64,000 nucleotides of DNA from assembly GCA_023910675.1 (NCBI GenBank), contig JAAVWC010000021.1, forward strand, positions 1-64,000, written 5' to 3'. This document shows positions 7,597 through 17,248 of the stretch, piece after piece. Under the pieces are notes generated by a model, which did not search any database, was not told the DNA's origin, and saw nothing but the letters and a program-made list of their open reading frames with translations. The position numbers were made by a program, and so were the translations under genes. The stretch comes from Gemmatimonas sp. Its GTDB lineage: Bacteria > Gemmatimonadota > Gemmatimonadetes > Gemmatimonadales > Gemmatimonadaceae. Numbering within the stretch: position 1 is the first letter of the stretch; every line of letters begins with the position of its first letter.

Positions 7597-8972
7597 CACA
7601 GATCGATGCCGAATCCAACGTTCCAGTGCCCTGCGCGACGCAGGCCGTCGGCAAAGCGCGTGGCGAAGCGTCGATACTCCACCGTCATGAGCAGCGGCTG
7701 CAAGGGACGCCAACTCGCGTGGGCTGCACAGGCGCTGTTTCGCCGACGATCGGCGCGCGAACCGTGCACGCGGTCGGTGCCGCAGCCGAGGCCCGTGATC
7801 CAGGACGGATACCACTGCGCATTGAGTTGCATCCAGCCGGCACTGTTCGACAGCGGGACGCCGGTGTCCGTGGCAGGCACGCCGAGCGTGCCGAAGTTCT
7901 GGCCAATCGCCGCACCGCCCAAGCCCCGCAGCAGCCGCCCCTGATAGGCCTCGCCGCGCAGCTCCAATCCATGACCGAGGCTCATGCGCAGGTCCGCACC
8001 AATGGCCGTGCTGCGCAGCAGCGTGTCTCCACCCGGCCGCACCCAGCTCCGGTGCGCACCGATGCCCAGTTCGAATCCTGAGGTCCACACGCCTTGCGCG
8101 GGCCGTTCATCGAGCGCCTCGCCGCGACGCAGCCGGAGTCGCGACTCGAAGGCCGGGCGGCCGCTTGCCTGCCCGATGTCGGCTCCCTGCGGATTGGCCA
8201 CCGCACGATCGCTGGCGTTGGGCGACATGACGGCCCCCTGCACCGCCAGCGACCAGTTGGCCGGACCGGACCACACCATGCGCGACACTCGCAGCTGCGG
8301 CAGCCAGTTCCAGAGATTGCCCGCCGCCGCGAACACCGGAATGCCGACGCCGGCCGCGCTGATAGGGTTCAAGTCGGAGATGAGCGGGGTATCGGTCCCC
8401 AGCATGAGTTCGGTGCGCGGCCACACCAGGAAGACGCGGGCCGTGCGGAGTCGCGGCTCGGGAAAGAGCGGCGGATTGGCGTCGAGCGCGCGCGAGAAAA
8501 AGTCGAGCTCGAAATCGGCCAAGAGGGTGGCGCCGGCAATGCTGTCCACGCTCACGCTGGCTCCCACCAGCGACTGCCGCATGGAGAGCCCGAACACGCG
8601 CGCCGTCGTACCGGGAATTGCATTGGGGACGCGCGCAGGAAGCGCGAAACCCGGCACTTCCGCATTCGAGACCGCGCCAGTCGTGAGACTGCCGTTGACG
8701 ATGAGTCGGGCCGACAGATCGAGCTGAATGCGCGAACGCAGGCGCACTTGCGTGGAGGACTCGGTCGCCAGCTGCTGCTGGAGGACGCGCAGCGCGGCGT
8801 CGGTGCGCGCCAGTCGCGCGGCCAGCGAGTCGAGCGACAGCCCGCTGCTGTCGCGCGTTGTGCTGTCGCGTTGTTGTGCCAACAGCGGCGTACTCGGCCG
8901 CAGCGCGACCAATGTCGCCAGCAGGACGAGTACGCGTCGAAGCGCGAAGGGGAGTGATAGGTGAGCGGTCAC
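7596..8972 (-). CDS. Outer-membrane porin-like beta-barrel with N-terminal coiled coil
   Basis: The protein has about 458 residues from a GTG at 8972, chosen because a signal peptide (LRRVLVLLATLVAL, ending LLAQ) follows at once; another GTG at 9017 would add 15 residues. After the signal, about 30-70 is a short coiled coil (LDSLAARLARTDAALRVLQQQL), as in DcaP-type trimeric porins. The rest is alternating hydrophobic/polar strands ending in GHWNVGFGIDL, with an aliphatic last residue rather than Phe. A Cys-Arg-rich stretch near residues 395-425 (GLGCGTDRVHGS..) differs from the rest and may be an extracellular loop. It should sit in the outer membrane and pass small solutes. It is translationally coupled to the cupredoxin gene. 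The substrate cannot be told from sequence. Confidence 0.72.
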   Translation of the reverse strand: MTAHLSLPFALRRVLVLLATLVALRPSTPLLAQQRDSTTRDSSGLSLDSLAARLARTDAALRVLQQQLATESSTQVRLRSRIQLDLSARLIVNGSLTTGAVSNAEVPGFALPARVPNAIPGTTARVFGLSMRQSLVGASVSVDSIAGATLLADFELDFFSRALDANPPLFPEPRLRTARVFLVWPRTELMLGTDTPLISDLNPISAAGVGIPVFAAAGNLWNWLPQLRVSRMVWSGPANWSLAVQGAVMSPNASDRAVANPQGADIGQASGRPAFESRLRLRRGEALDERPAQGVWTSGFELGIGAHRSWVRPGGDTLLRSTAIGADLRMSLGHGLELRGEAYQGRLLRGLGGAAIGQNFGTLGVPATDTGVPLSNSAGWMQLNAQWYPSWITGLGCGTDRVHGSRADRRRNSACAAHASWRPLQPLLMTVEYRRFATRFADGLRRAGHWNVGFGIDL

Positions 8973-9056
8973 GCCACCAATAGGCGCCCGGCGACCCGAG
9001 TTGGCAATGCAGGCCACCGGATGGTGACGTAGCGCACGGCCCCATAGCCATAGGTT

Positions 9057-9980
9057 TTATGGAACAACGGGGGACAGTGATGCCAATTCGCGGCGAGAGG
9101 CCGGTGCCACCAAGACGGCCATACCATGCGGTCGCACCCAGCCAAGCAGCGTCAACGCCCCCTGTTCGGCGCCAACAGGGCGGCCTTGGGCCAAGGCGGC
9201 TCGGACGGCGGCCGAGCGGAAAACGAGCGCGTCGGGAACGAGGTACTGCACGAGCAGCCGGTCACGCCAGCGATAGGCGAGGACGCCAACGAGCTCGCCA
9301 TCGAGGGTGCTCGTCCACGCCCCAACGAGTTCGGCCGACGAGGACGGCAGCGGTGTGACCGGGACCCCGACGGCGCGGCGGACGACTTCGAGATCACGGG
9401 CGCGCCCCGGAAGGTCGCGGACCGCCGTCTCGCGGTAATGCTGCGCGAGTGAATCGAAGAGGCCGACCGTCGAGGACAACAGCACCGTGGTCGCGACGCC
9501 GCTGCCGGTGGCGCCGGCGCGCGTGTCGCCCGGTGCCGACGTGCCCTCGCGTCGCGCAGTGGTCCACCGGAGCAGCGGCGCGCCGAGGGCGACCAGTGTG
9601 AGCACGGCAGCCGCCTCGAGCAGCGGCCGCCAGAGGGGGCGCCGTGTCTTGATTGGGCTGGCGGGCGCCGTGGCCGCTATCGCCGCCGGCGCTACAGGTG
9701 CCGACGCGACGGCCTGCCGCAATCGTGTGTGGAATGCCGCCGACGCGACTGGGCCGCGCAGCTGGCCCAAGCCGGCGGCGACGGAACGATGCAAGGTGAC
9801 TTCGCGGCGACAGCGGCCGCACCCGAGGAGGTGTGCTTCGATCTGCGATGTCGTCTCAGGGGGCAGCTCGCCGTCCACGAAGGCGGCCAACAGAGACGCC
9901 AGCGCCTCGTGGCGCTCGAGCCGGTCGGCGTCGTCGCGCGGACGGCCGACGGGGACGGCGTTGTCGAATGCTTCACTCAT
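9057..9980 (-). CDS. Membrane anti-sigma factor (zinc-finger HC2 type)
   Basis: The protein has 307 residues from the ATG at 9980, which overlaps the sigma factor stop (ATGA). The N-terminal cytoplasmic domain has the anti-sigma zinc motif His50-x3-Cys54-x2-Cys57. Ahead of it is ALASLLAAFVDGELP, the standard start of zf-HC2 domains. A single membrane helix lies at about 117-137, followed by an extracytoplasmic domain of about 165 residues. The family holds its partner ECF sigma factor inactive until a signal releases it. Coupling to the sigma gene and position upstream of the porin-cupredoxin-kinase genes suggest these are at least near its regulon. The gap to the porin start is 84 bp, so the porin may have its own promoter. 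Confidence 0.88.
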   Translation of the reverse strand: MSEAFDNAVPVGRPRDDADRLERHEALASLLAAFVDGELPPETTSQIEAHLLGCGRCRREVTLHRSVAAGLGQLRGPVASAAFHTRLRQAVASAPVAPAAIAATAPASPIKTRRPLWRPLLEAAAVLTLVALGAPLLRWTTARREGTSAPGDTRAGATGSGVATTVLLSSTVGLFDSLAQHYRETAVRDLPGRARDLEVVRRAVGVPVTPLPSSSAELVGAWTSTLDGELVGVLAYRWRDRLLVQYLVPDALVFRSAAVRAALAQGRPVGAEQGALTLLGWVRPHGMAVLVAPASRRELASLSPVVP

Positions 9981-10588
9981 GGACGCCTCTGCATACGCGC
10001 ACTGCCGCTCACGTCGGGAGCGGCGCCCAGCGCCCACTCTCTCCGTCGCTCGGCTACCACCGCCGTGAGCAATCGGCGCCCACGAGACATGCGGCTCATC
10101 ACCGTTCCGATGGGCACCCCCACCGCCTCGGCGATTTCCTGATAGGTGAATCCTTCGATGTCGTGCAACTCGACGGCGGTGGCAAAGTCTTCGGGAATGC
10201 TGGCCAGCGCGGCATGCAGCACCTCCTGATCGAGCCGATGGACGACTTCCTCAAAGACGCTGTCCGACTCGCTCGCCACGAGTGTTTCGTGGACATCGTC
10301 GAGTCGCGACATAGGCACCAGTCGCGCCCGACGCCCGCTGCGTTCGACCTGCTCGCTGATGACCGTTCGAAGAATGCGATAGAGCCACGCTCGCACGGCC
10401 AACGGGTCCCGGAGCTCATCGAACGCGGTCCACGCCCGCACACAACTGTCCTGCACCGCGTCTTCAGCGTCGACGAGCGAGGCCGACCGGCGTGCGGCAA
10501 AGGCCAACAGCCGGTCCAAATGCGGCAGCACGAGGCTCTCGAATTGCTGCTGGCGATCAGCCAGCAGTGCGGGTGTCAGCACGACCAT
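9977..10588 (-). CDS. ECF-family RNA polymerase sigma factor
   Basis: The protein has 203 residues from the ATG at 10588; an upstream in-frame TTG at 10615 is less likely. Region 2 (about 15-90) has FAARRSASLVDAEDAVQDSC and ELRDPLAVRAWLYRILRT. Region 4 (about 125-180) has ASIPEDFATAVELHDIEG, then FTYQEIAEAVGVPIGTVMSR, the classical sigma-70 region 4 helix-turn-helix. The protein directs RNA polymerase to a regulon under an envelope signal. It forms a two-gene unit with the anti-sigma gene through an ATGA overlap and is divergent from the M1 aminopeptidase gene. No obvious autoregulated promoter could be picked out by eye in the 112-bp gap. Confidence 0.92.
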   Translation of the reverse strand: MVVLTPALLADRQQQFESLVLPHLDRLLAFAARRSASLVDAEDAVQDSCVRAWTAFDELRDPLAVRAWLYRILRTVISEQVERSGRRARLVPMSRLDDVHETLVASESDSVFEEVVHRLDQEVLHAALASIPEDFATAVELHDIEGFTYQEIAEAVGVPIGTVMSRMSRGRRLLTAVVAERRREWALGAAPDVSGSARMQRRP

Positions 10589-10700
10589 ACCCGGGTAGAG
10601 GGGGTGAGCAGCCAAAGTATTCCCGCCGCGGGCTCGGGGCGAGCTTTGGGGCGGTCGGCCCTTCTTTGCGCAACGCGCGCGGCACAGGCACTTTCGGGAG

Positions 10701-13355
10701 ATGCCTCTTCGCCTTTTCCGTGCATCGCACGTGACTGCGGTCGCCGCGATCCTGTCTGCCTCCTCGGTCGCCTCTCAGGTGCCGTCCGCCCTTACCGTCC
10801 CAGGTGTTTCGTCGGAGCTGGCGCAGCGGCGGCGCACGCAGATACGTGGCGTGACGTACGACCTGGCACTGACCGTCGGCACCGCCGACAGTGCCAGCGG
10901 CACGGTGCGCGTGTCCTTCGATCGCCGTGGCGGCGGCGACGTCATCCTGGACTTCCGTGGGACGGCGGTGGTGGAGGGCGCGGTGAACGGCGCTCCGTGG
11001 CGCAGTATTGGCGGCGCCTGGAACCGGCATCACCTTACCGTCCCCGCCGCGATGTTGCGCGACGGCCGCAACACGGTCGTAGTGCGCTTCACCACACCGG
11101 TCGCGTCCGCGGGCGCGGCGATCATTCGCACCAAAGACGCGAGCGACAGCAGCACGTACTTGTACACGCTGCTCGTGCCCTCCGACGCGAACCTGCTCTT
11201 CCCCTGCTTTGATCAGCCTGATCTCAAGGCGCGCGTGGCGCTTCGGCTGACGACCCCCGGGGCATGGCGTGCGCTGGGCAACGGCGCGCTGACTCGTGCC
11301 GATACCGCGGCCGGCGCGGTGACGCACCACTTCGCGCGCACGCCGCCGCTGAGCACCTATCTCATTGCCTTTGCCGCTGGACCGTGGACGGTGCAGACGC
11401 GTGCCGAGCAGATCGCTCCGAAGGGTGCACCGGTGCCGGTGTCGCTATACGTCCGGGCATCGCGCGCCAAAGAGGCGGAAGCCGACACGCTCCTGGCGAT
11501 GAATGCCCGCGCATTGCGCTGGCTGGGCGAGTACTTCGGCGTCTCGTATGCGTTCGGCAAATTCGATGCGTTGCTGGCGCCGGCGTTCCCGTTTGGCGGC
11601 ATGGAGCATCCCGGGGCGGTGTTCTACAACGAGGAGAGCTTCATCTACCGGGAGCGTCCCACCACGTCGCAGTTGCTGGGGCGGCAGGCGACCACGTACC
11701 ACGAAGTCGCCCACCAGTGGTTTGGCGATTACGTGACGATGCGGTGGTTCGACGACCTATGGCTCAAGGAGGGGTTTGCGACGTTCATGGCGGCGCGCCT
11801 GCAGGCCACGCTCGATCCGCAGTCGAACGCCTGGAAGACCTTCTACCTGCGTAACAAGCCGGTGGCGTACGGCACCGATGCGACGGCGGGGACGACGCCG
11901 GTGTGGCAGGCGCTCGCCAATCTCGATCAGGCCAAGAGCAATTATGGCCCAATCGTGTACAGCAAGGCGCCGTCGATGCTGCGGCAGCTCGAGTATCTGG
12001 TCGGTGAGCGTGCGTTTCAGCGCGGCGTGCAGCAGTTCTTGCGGCAGCATGCGTACGGCAACGCCACATGGCAGGCGCTACTTGCGAGCATCGGTCAGGC
12101 CGCTGGGCGCGATCTGACGCCATGGGGGCGTCAGTGGATGCTGCGTCCGGGGATGCCGATCGTCGAGCAGCAGCTCGACGTGGTCGACGGGAAGATCGCG
12201 CGCCTGCGGCTCGTGCAACGCCCGGCGCAGCCTTCGCTGTCTGGTGCTGGCGCGTGGCCGCTCAAGGTGCAGCTGCGACTGCACTACGCCAACGCGCAGC
12301 CCGTGCAATTACCGGTCGAATTGCGGGGCGATACGACGGAAGTGCGCGCGGCCGTGGGTCGTGCGGCGCCGGCGTTCGTGTACGCCAACGAAGGCGATTA
12401 CGGCTACGCGATCATGCTCCCCGACAGTGCCAGCGTGCGGTGGCTCGAACAGCATGTGGCGGAGGTGTCGGACGATTTCCTGCGCGCGATGTTATGGGGC
12501 TCGCTGTGGGACATGGTGCGGGAAGCACAGCTCGAGCCCGTGCGTTATGCGCGCATGATCATCCGGGCGCTGCCGCGAGAGCAGGACGAACAGCTGGCCG
12601 CTACCCTGGTGGGGCGGCTCGTGTCGTCGGTAAACCGGTATAGTGATCCGGCGGTGTGTGCATCGATGCTTCCCGATATCGAAGCGCTGCTGCTGGCCGG
12701 CGCGGCCGACGACACCCGCAGCTACGGCATTCGCAAGGCGCACCTCGACAGCTACATCGGATTGGCGCAGCGCCCGCAGTCGCTCGCGCAGCTACGGACG
12801 TGGCTGACGGGAGACAGTGCCCTCGGACTGCCGGTGCGGGCGCCAACCCGGTGGGCGCTGGTCACGCGCCTCATCAGCCGTGCAGCACCGGACGCCGATT
12901 CCCTCATCGCCGCCGAGTTACGGCGCGACGCGACCACGGAGGGGCAACGCCAGGCGTTCGTGGCGGCAGCGGCGAAGCCTGACAGCGCGATCAAGGCGGC
13001 CCTTTTTGCACGCTGGTTCCGCGACGTCGCATTGAACGAGGAGTGGGTGACCTCGAGCCTGCGCAGCTTCCACGACCCCGAACAGCAGCGCCTCTCGCGC
13101 CCGTATCTCGTCGCTGCACTGGAGACGTTGCCATGGATACAGCAGAATCGCCGGATCTTCTTCCTTGGCAGTTGGCTGGGAGCGACGTTGAATGGACAAA
13201 CGGAGCGCGCCGCGCTGACTCTGGTGGACAACTGGCTTGCGGCGCATCAGGCGCTCGCGCCGGACCTGCGCCAGAAGGTGCTGCAGGCACGCGATGATCT
13301 CGAGCGCACCGTGCGCATCAGGGAACGCTTCGCTGGCGTTCGCCCCACGCCGTAG
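10701..13355 (+). CDS. Secreted M1-family zinc aminopeptidase
   Basis: The protein has 884 residues. A signal peptide (about 1-26, ending VASQ) is followed by the M1 N-terminal beta domain and a thermolysin-like catalytic domain. The substrate-binding GxMEN motif appears as GGMEHPG. The zinc site is HEVAH at 334-338 with the third ligand Glu357 in LWLKEGFATF, giving the HExxH-18-E pattern. The C-terminal half is a helical ERAP1-like domain. It should remove N-terminal amino acids from peptides in the periplasm or outside the cell. Length is as expected for PepN-type enzymes. It is a single plus-strand gene, divergent from the sigma factor and convergent with the next gene at 20 bp. The change of Asn to His in GxMEN may alter specificity. 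Confidence 0.92.
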   Translation: MPLRLFRASHVTAVAAILSASSVASQVPSALTVPGVSSELAQRRRTQIRGVTYDLALTVGTADSASGTVRVSFDRRGGGDVILDFRGTAVVEGAVNGAPWRSIGGAWNRHHLTVPAAMLRDGRNTVVVRFTTPVASAGAAIIRTKDASDSSTYLYTLLVPSDANLLFPCFDQPDLKARVALRLTTPGAWRALGNGALTRADTAAGAVTHHFARTPPLSTYLIAFAAGPWTVQTRAEQIAPKGAPVPVSLYVRASRAKEAEADTLLAMNARALRWLGEYFGVSYAFGKFDALLAPAFPFGGMEHPGAVFYNEESFIYRERPTTSQLLGRQATTYHEVAHQWFGDYVTMRWFDDLWLKEGFATFMAARLQATLDPQSNAWKTFYLRNKPVAYGTDATAGTTPVWQALANLDQAKSNYGPIVYSKAPSMLRQLEYLVGERAFQRGVQQFLRQHAYGNATWQALLASIGQAAGRDLTPWGRQWMLRPGMPIVEQQLDVVDGKIARLRLVQRPAQPSLSGAGAWPLKVQLRLHYANAQPVQLPVELRGDTTEVRAAVGRAAPAFVYANEGDYGYAIMLPDSASVRWLEQHVAEVSDDFLRAMLWGSLWDMVREAQLEPVRYARMIIRALPREQDEQLAATLVGRLVSSVNRYSDPAVCASMLPDIEALLLAGAADDTRSYGIRKAHLDSYIGLAQRPQSLAQLRTWLTGDSALGLPVRAPTRWALVTRLISRAAPDADSLIAAELRRDATTEGQRQAFVAAAAKPDSAIKAALFARWFRDVALNEEWVTSSLRSFHDPEQQRLSRPYLVAALETLPWIQQNRRIFFLGSWLGATLNGQTERAALTLVDNWLAAHQALAPDLRQKVLQARDDLERTVRIRERFAGVRPTP

Positions 13356-13374
13356 GGATGTCGGTGACCTTGCG

Positions 13375-13821
13375 CTATCTCCGCGCGAGGTCCCCGCAGG
13401 CCACGATGATGCTCATGGCCGTCGCCGCGTCGTGGATATTCACGTAGAACTTGCCCGTATCGGGTAGCGTCACGGCGAGGGTGGCCTTGCCGGTTGCGTG
13501 CCCCTTGGGGTCGATGGTGAGCGCCGAATAAGCCCTGCCGCCGCCGACCACACCACCGCTCGCGGCACACGAACCGCTGTGCACATGCCATGGGCGCGTC
13601 GCGCCCGGCGTGTCTCCCTCGAGCGTGACGCTCACGAGGGTCCCTGCTCCGTCGGCAGTGGGGACGGCGGTGGCCGACCCGCTCACCTTCCGTCCGTCCT
13701 TCCCGGTAATCTTTGCACTCCACTCGGTGCTGAGGTGCACCGCCGAGGGGACGGCCGCCATGATCGTGGTGGTCATGGCCGCAACGAGGCCGATGATGAG
13801 CGAAGAACCAAGAGCGCGCAT
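13375..13821 (-). CDS. Small secreted protein, CHRD/SOD-like fold
   Basis: The protein has 148 residues with a signal peptide (about 1-23). The mature part has WHVHSGSCAASGGVVGGG and a later KFYVNIHDA, with two cysteines (SGSCAAS and IVACGD) that could form a disulfide. The pattern of HVHxGxC, a glycine turn and a terminal NIH strand recalls CHRD and Cu/Zn superoxide dismutase-like secreted proteins. The copper ligand set of true SODs is not complete. It converges with the M1 aminopeptidase gene and is 39 bp downstream of a small membrane protein gene on the same strand. Function unknown. Confidence 0.7.
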   Translation of the reverse strand: MRALGSSLIIGLVAAMTTTIMAAVPSAVHLSTEWSAKITGKDGRKVSGSATAVPTADGAGTLVSVTLEGDTPGATRPWHVHSGSCAASGGVVGGGRAYSALTIDPKGHATGKATLAVTLPDTGKFYVNIHDAATAMSIIVACGDLARR

Positions 13822-13860
13822 GCTGGAAGCTCGTAAGGCGGGGGGACGAGCAGATACCGC

Positions 13861-14256
13861 TTATGGACGGCGTTGCGTCCAGTGCGGTTGATTGGCGGGA
13901 GGAGCAGGCTTTCGAGGCTTGGGCGGCGGGAGTGGCCGCCCGCGCCCGGTGTAATTCGACGATCGCGCATCGAGCAGGAAGATGAGCGCCACGGTGAAGA
14001 GGGCCACGGCAAACGCGAGCACGAGCAACCGCGTTCGGAACTGCCTATCGTCGATGAAAAGCGAACCGACGAGGAGCGGCATGACGACCAGAAACAGACG
14101 GATCATGCGCCGGTCGAAATCACTGGGCACGATTTTGACGCCGCGGGGCGCCAGCTTGAGGCGATACTCCGCTTCTGCGGCCAGCCCGAAGATGCCGTCT
14201 TCGATGCGACGGAACCAGGTGAGCGGGTTGAGCGAGACGCGTCGCGACGGGGTCAT
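13861..14256 (-). CDS. Small two-helix membrane protein, unknown function
   Basis: The protein has 131 residues from the ATG at 14256; the frame stays open to a TTG at 14304, just inside the end of tyrA. Two adjacent membrane helices (about 55-72 and 77-96, IRLFLVVMPLLVGSLF and LLVLAFAVALFTVALIFLL) are preceded by a basic/amphipathic region with SLNPLTWFRRIEDGIFGL. A Pro-Arg-rich tail follows. Both ends are probably cytoplasmic. It follows tyrA by 44 bp on the same strand. I do not recognise the family. Confidence 0.65.
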   Translation of the reverse strand: MTPSRRVSLNPLTWFRRIEDGIFGLAAEAEYRLKLAPRGVKIVPSDFDRRMIRLFLVVMPLLVGSLFIDDRQFRTRLLVLAFAVALFTVALIFLLDARSSNYTGRGRPLPPPKPRKPAPPANQPHWTQRRP

Positions 14257-14300
14257 GTGGAATGAATGTACCAGCGCGTCAATAGGATCCCGAGGACGCG

Positions 14301-15506
14301 TCAACTCCGCTCGACGATCCGGTCAATGAGGAAGCTCGACTGTACGAGCGCCTCGGCGGTGAAGTCGCCAAAGAACGTGCGGACTTCGTGAAAGAGCCGA
14401 GTGAATGCTTCCTGATCGGCACCGGCGATGACCTGTGCCAGCTCCTGCACCGCGACCCCGTATGCGCCGGTGACTTCGCTGGTGCGCGGGTTGAGCATTT
14501 CGATGGGGCCGTACAATCCCGGATCCTGCGCAAAGTGGCGCGCCGCCACGTACAACTCGAGCAGATACGCCGGAGAGGTGAATGGCAGCGTTTCGGCGAG
14601 CGGCACACCGAGGCGGGTCAGCGTGAGCCCCTGTACCTGGGTCTGGAAGTGCGTGAGTACCTGCACGACCGACATGGCACGGTCATGCTGCGCGGCCGTG
14701 GTTTCGGTGATGACAAGGCCGCGCGCCGTGAAGCTGTGGGCGACCCAGTCGGCCCAGTGATCACCGCGTCCGCGGCAGAGCACCACCCGCTGCCCCTGCA
14801 ACGTGTGCACGGTGGGGCCGAACATGGGGTGGGTACCCACGACACTGGCCGTTGTACTGGCCAGCATGGTCTCCATGGGCGCCGCCTTGATGCTGGTCAC
14901 GTCCATGAGGAGCGCGTCGGGGCGCACATGCGGCCCGACCGCGCGGATGACCGCCTCGGTGCGGTCGATGGGCACGCTGATCACGGTGACATCTGCCGCA
15001 GCCGCCGCCTCCGGCGCGGCGAGCGTGGTATCGGTATCGACGATGAGCAGCCGGTGGCCGAGGTCACCGAAGAGTCGAGCGAGGAGCCGTCCGATCTTGC
15101 CGTGTCCCCCGATGATGGCCACCGTGTACGCCGTTTCGGTGAGTGGGACTTCGGCCCGCAGCGCGGCCTGATGATCGCGGCTTGAGCGCAGCAGCACGCG
15201 AAAGATCGATTCGATCTCACCGGGGGGGAGCCCCAGCTCGACCGCCCGCTCGTGGCGGTCGCGGAGGACATCCTGTTCGCGATGGGCATCGCGGATCTTG
15301 ATGCCGTGCTGCCGCTTGTACGCCGCGACCTCGGCCACCAGCGCCATGCGACGCGCCAGGATTTGCAGCAGATCCCGGTCGAGGGCATCGATCATGGCAC
15401 GCACGACCACGAGTGGGCGCGGTTCGGCGCCTACCGACGCCGGTGCGGGGGTCGCGGTTGGCGCGGGCGGCCTCGAGGAAGCGGACTCGTCGTGATCAGA
15501 AGGCAT
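14301..15506 (-). CDS. tyrA: Bifunctional chorismate mutase / prephenate dehydrogenase (T-protein)
   Basis: The protein has 401 residues. Residues about 35-115 form an AroQ-type chorismate mutase (IDALDRDLLQILARRMALVAEVAAYKR). Residues about 127-395 form the NAD-dependent prephenate dehydrogenase, with the nucleotide loop IIGGHGKIGRLLARLFGDLG, the acidic VDTDT after it, and the active-site THPMFGP. The fused enzyme makes 4-hydroxyphenylpyruvate from chorismate for tyrosine. The order (mutase first) is that of the enterobacterial T-protein. The first 30 residues are a Pro/Ala-rich leader without homology. No other aromatic genes are next to it, so tyrosine synthesis is dispersed. No attenuator-like leader peptide was seen. 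Confidence 0.93.
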   Translation of the reverse strand: MPSDHDESASSRPPAPTATPAPASVGAEPRPLVVVRAMIDALDRDLLQILARRMALVAEVAAYKRQHGIKIRDAHREQDVLRDRHERAVELGLPPGEIESIFRVLLRSSRDHQAALRAEVPLTETAYTVAIIGGHGKIGRLLARLFGDLGHRLLIVDTDTTLAAPEAAAAADVTVISVPIDRTEAVIRAVGPHVRPDALLMDVTSIKAAPMETMLASTTASVVGTHPMFGPTVHTLQGQRVVLCRGRGDHWADWVAHSFTARGLVITETTAAQHDRAMSVVQVLTHFQTQVQGLTLTRLGVPLAETLPFTSPAYLLELYVAARHFAQDPGLYGPIEMLNPRTSEVTGAYGVAVQELAQVIAGADQEAFTRLFHEVRTFFGDFTAEALVQSSFLIDRIVERS

Positions 15507-15548
15507 ACGCTGAACAGTAGTGCCAGCCCGTCACGCCGTCAGCAGGCA

Positions 15549-17144
15549 TCACATCGTGGGCTGGTACCGGCCCCATGCGGCTTCGAGCGTATCGGCAATT
15601 TCACCGACGGAGGCACGCACGCGCACCGCGTCGATGATGCGCGGCATGAGTTCCCGTCGCGCTGCCGTGTGCGTGGGCAGGTAGTCCGGCGCCGCTTCGG
15701 CAACGCGGGCCAGCGCGGCGGTCACGGCGGCCTGATCTCGTTCCGCCCGCACACTCGCGAGGCGAGCGACCTGACTCCGCTCAAGCTCCTTGAAATCCGG
15801 CGCGGGAATGATGGGCGGCAGCTGCCCGTCGCCGAACTTATTCACGCCCACCACCACGGTCTCACCCGCTTCGACGCGAAGCTGGTACTCGTACGCGCTG
15901 CGCCCGATTTCCTCTTGGAAAAAGCCGGCGCGAATGGCTTCGGCGGCGCCCCCCAATTCATCGACCTTGGCGAGTAGCTCGAGCGCCCGTGCTTCGATGT
16001 TGTCGGTGAGCTGCTCGACGTACCAGCTCCCGGCGAGCGGATCGACTGTGTTGGCAATCCCCGACTCATAGCCGACAATCTGCTGCGTGCGCAGTGCCAA
16101 CGTCGCCGCTTCGGCGGTCGGCAGCGCGAGCGCTTCGTCGTAGCCGTTGGTATGCAGCGACTGCGTGCCGCCAAGGGTGGCGGCCAATGCCTGCACCGTC
16201 ACCCGTACCACGTTACTGAGTGGCTGTTGCGCGGTAAGGGTCACCCCGCCGGTTTGCGTGTGGAAGCGCATCTTGCAGCTCGTGTCGTTCGCGCCAAAGC
16301 GTTCGCGCATGAGTCGCGCCCACAGCCGACGTGCCGCACGGAACTTGGCCACTTCTTCGAAGAGATCGTTGTGCGCCGCGAAGAAGAACGAGAGGCGCGG
16401 TGCGAAGGCGTCGACCGGAAGCCCGGCATCGACGGCCTGCTGCACGTATGCCAACGCATCGGCGAAGGTGAACGCGACTTCCTGCACGGCCGTCGCGCCG
16501 GCTTCGCGAATATGGTAGCCACTGATGGAAATGGGATTCCACTGCGGGACTTCCGCCGCGCAGAAGCGGAACATCTCCGCGGTCAGCGCCAACGATGGCG
16601 CGGGCGGATAGATGTACGTACCGCGCGCGATGTACTCCTTGAGAATGTCGTTCTGAACGGTGCCGGACAGCTTGTCGCGCGAAATGCCGCGCTCTTCGGC
16701 GACCACGATGTACATGGCGAGCAGCGTCGACGCCGTCGCGTTGATCGTCATGCTCGTGGACACACGGTCGAGCGGGATCCCGTCGAGCAGGACGTGCATA
16801 TCGTCGACGGTGTCAATCGCGACACCGACCCGACCGACCTCCCCCATGGCGCGCGGCGAGCTCGAGTCGATGCCCATCTGCGTGGGCAGATCGAAGGCGA
16901 CGGAGAGACCCGTCTGTCCGGCGTCGAGCAACAACCGGAAGCGTTCATTGGTCGCCTTGGCGGTACCGAAACCGGCGTACTGCCGCATGGTCCAGAGGCG
17001 GCCGCGGTACATCGTGGGCTGTACGCCGCGCGTGTACGGGAACTGTCCGGGGTCGCCCAGATCGCGGGCATACTCGGTGGAAACGTCGCCGGGCCGAACC
17101 ACGGCCGGAATGGGAATGCCGGAGGGGGAGAGTCGCTCGCTCAT
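15549..17144 (-). CDS. Methylmalonyl-CoA mutase, catalytic (substrate-binding) subunit without B12 domain
   Basis: The protein has 531 residues, covering only the TIM-barrel substrate domain. The C-terminal cobalamin domain (DxHxxG) of one-piece mutases is missing and must be a separate gene not in this window. Key motifs are [20 protein letters not shown] (Tyr as in MCM, not Phe as in isobutyryl-CoA mutase), [20 protein letters not shown] (the Arg expected for the methylmalonyl carboxylate) and [11 protein letters not shown] with the catalytic His. These choices favour methylmalonyl-CoA over other acyl-CoA mutases. It interconverts succinyl-CoA and (R)-methylmalonyl-CoA in propionate or odd-chain metabolism. 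The gene is monocistronic in appearance, between the fbp terminator and tyrA. The ATG start gives the usual N-terminus. Confidence 0.93.
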   Translation of the reverse strand: MSERLSPSGIPIPAVVRPGDVSTEYARDLGDPGQFPYTRGVQPTMYRGRLWTMRQYAGFGTAKATNERFRLLLDAGQTGLSVAFDLPTQMGIDSSSPRAMGEVGRVGVAIDTVDDMHVLLDGIPLDRVSTSMTINATASTLLAMYIVVAEERGISRDKLSGTVQNDILKEYIARGTYIYPPAPSLALTAEMFRFCAAEVPQWNPISISGYHIREAGATAVQEVAFTFADALAYVQQAVDAGLPVDAFAPRLSFFFAAHNDLFEEVAKFRAARRLWARLMRERFGANDTSCKMRFHTQTGGVTLTAQQPLSNVVRVTVQALAATLGGTQSLHTNGYDEALALPTAEAATLALRTQQIVGYESGIANTVDPLAGSWYVEQLTDNIEARALELLAKVDELGGAAEAIRAGFFQEEIGRSAYEYQLRVEAGETVVVGVNKFGDGQLPPIIPAPDFKELERSQVARLASVRAERDQAAVTAALARVAEAAPDYLPTHTAARRELMPRIIDAVRVRASVGEIADTLEAAWGRYQPTM

Positions 17145-17187
17145 GTCCGGAATCTAGCAGGGCGTCGCGGCGCGGCCATGATGACAC

Positions 17188-17222
17188 ACGCCCGTCGAGT
17201 CCAGAGGAGACTCGACGGGCGT
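17188..17222 (-). terminator. Terminator hairpin after fbp
   Basis: A perfect 14-bp inverted repeat (17188-17201 and 17209-17222) with a 7-nt loop lies 27 nt downstream of the fbp stop. It also lies between fbp and the mutase gene. The minus-strand tail (TGTCATCATGG) is only weakly T-rich. Confidence 0.65.
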
Positions 17223-17248
17223 TTGTCGTGTGATGGCGCAGGCTGCGA

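Noticed and set aside
17145..17248. Cobalamin riboswitch ahead of the methylmalonyl-CoA mutase gene
   Set aside because: The 104-bp gap holds only the terminator hairpin, with no B12-box-like sequence and too little room.
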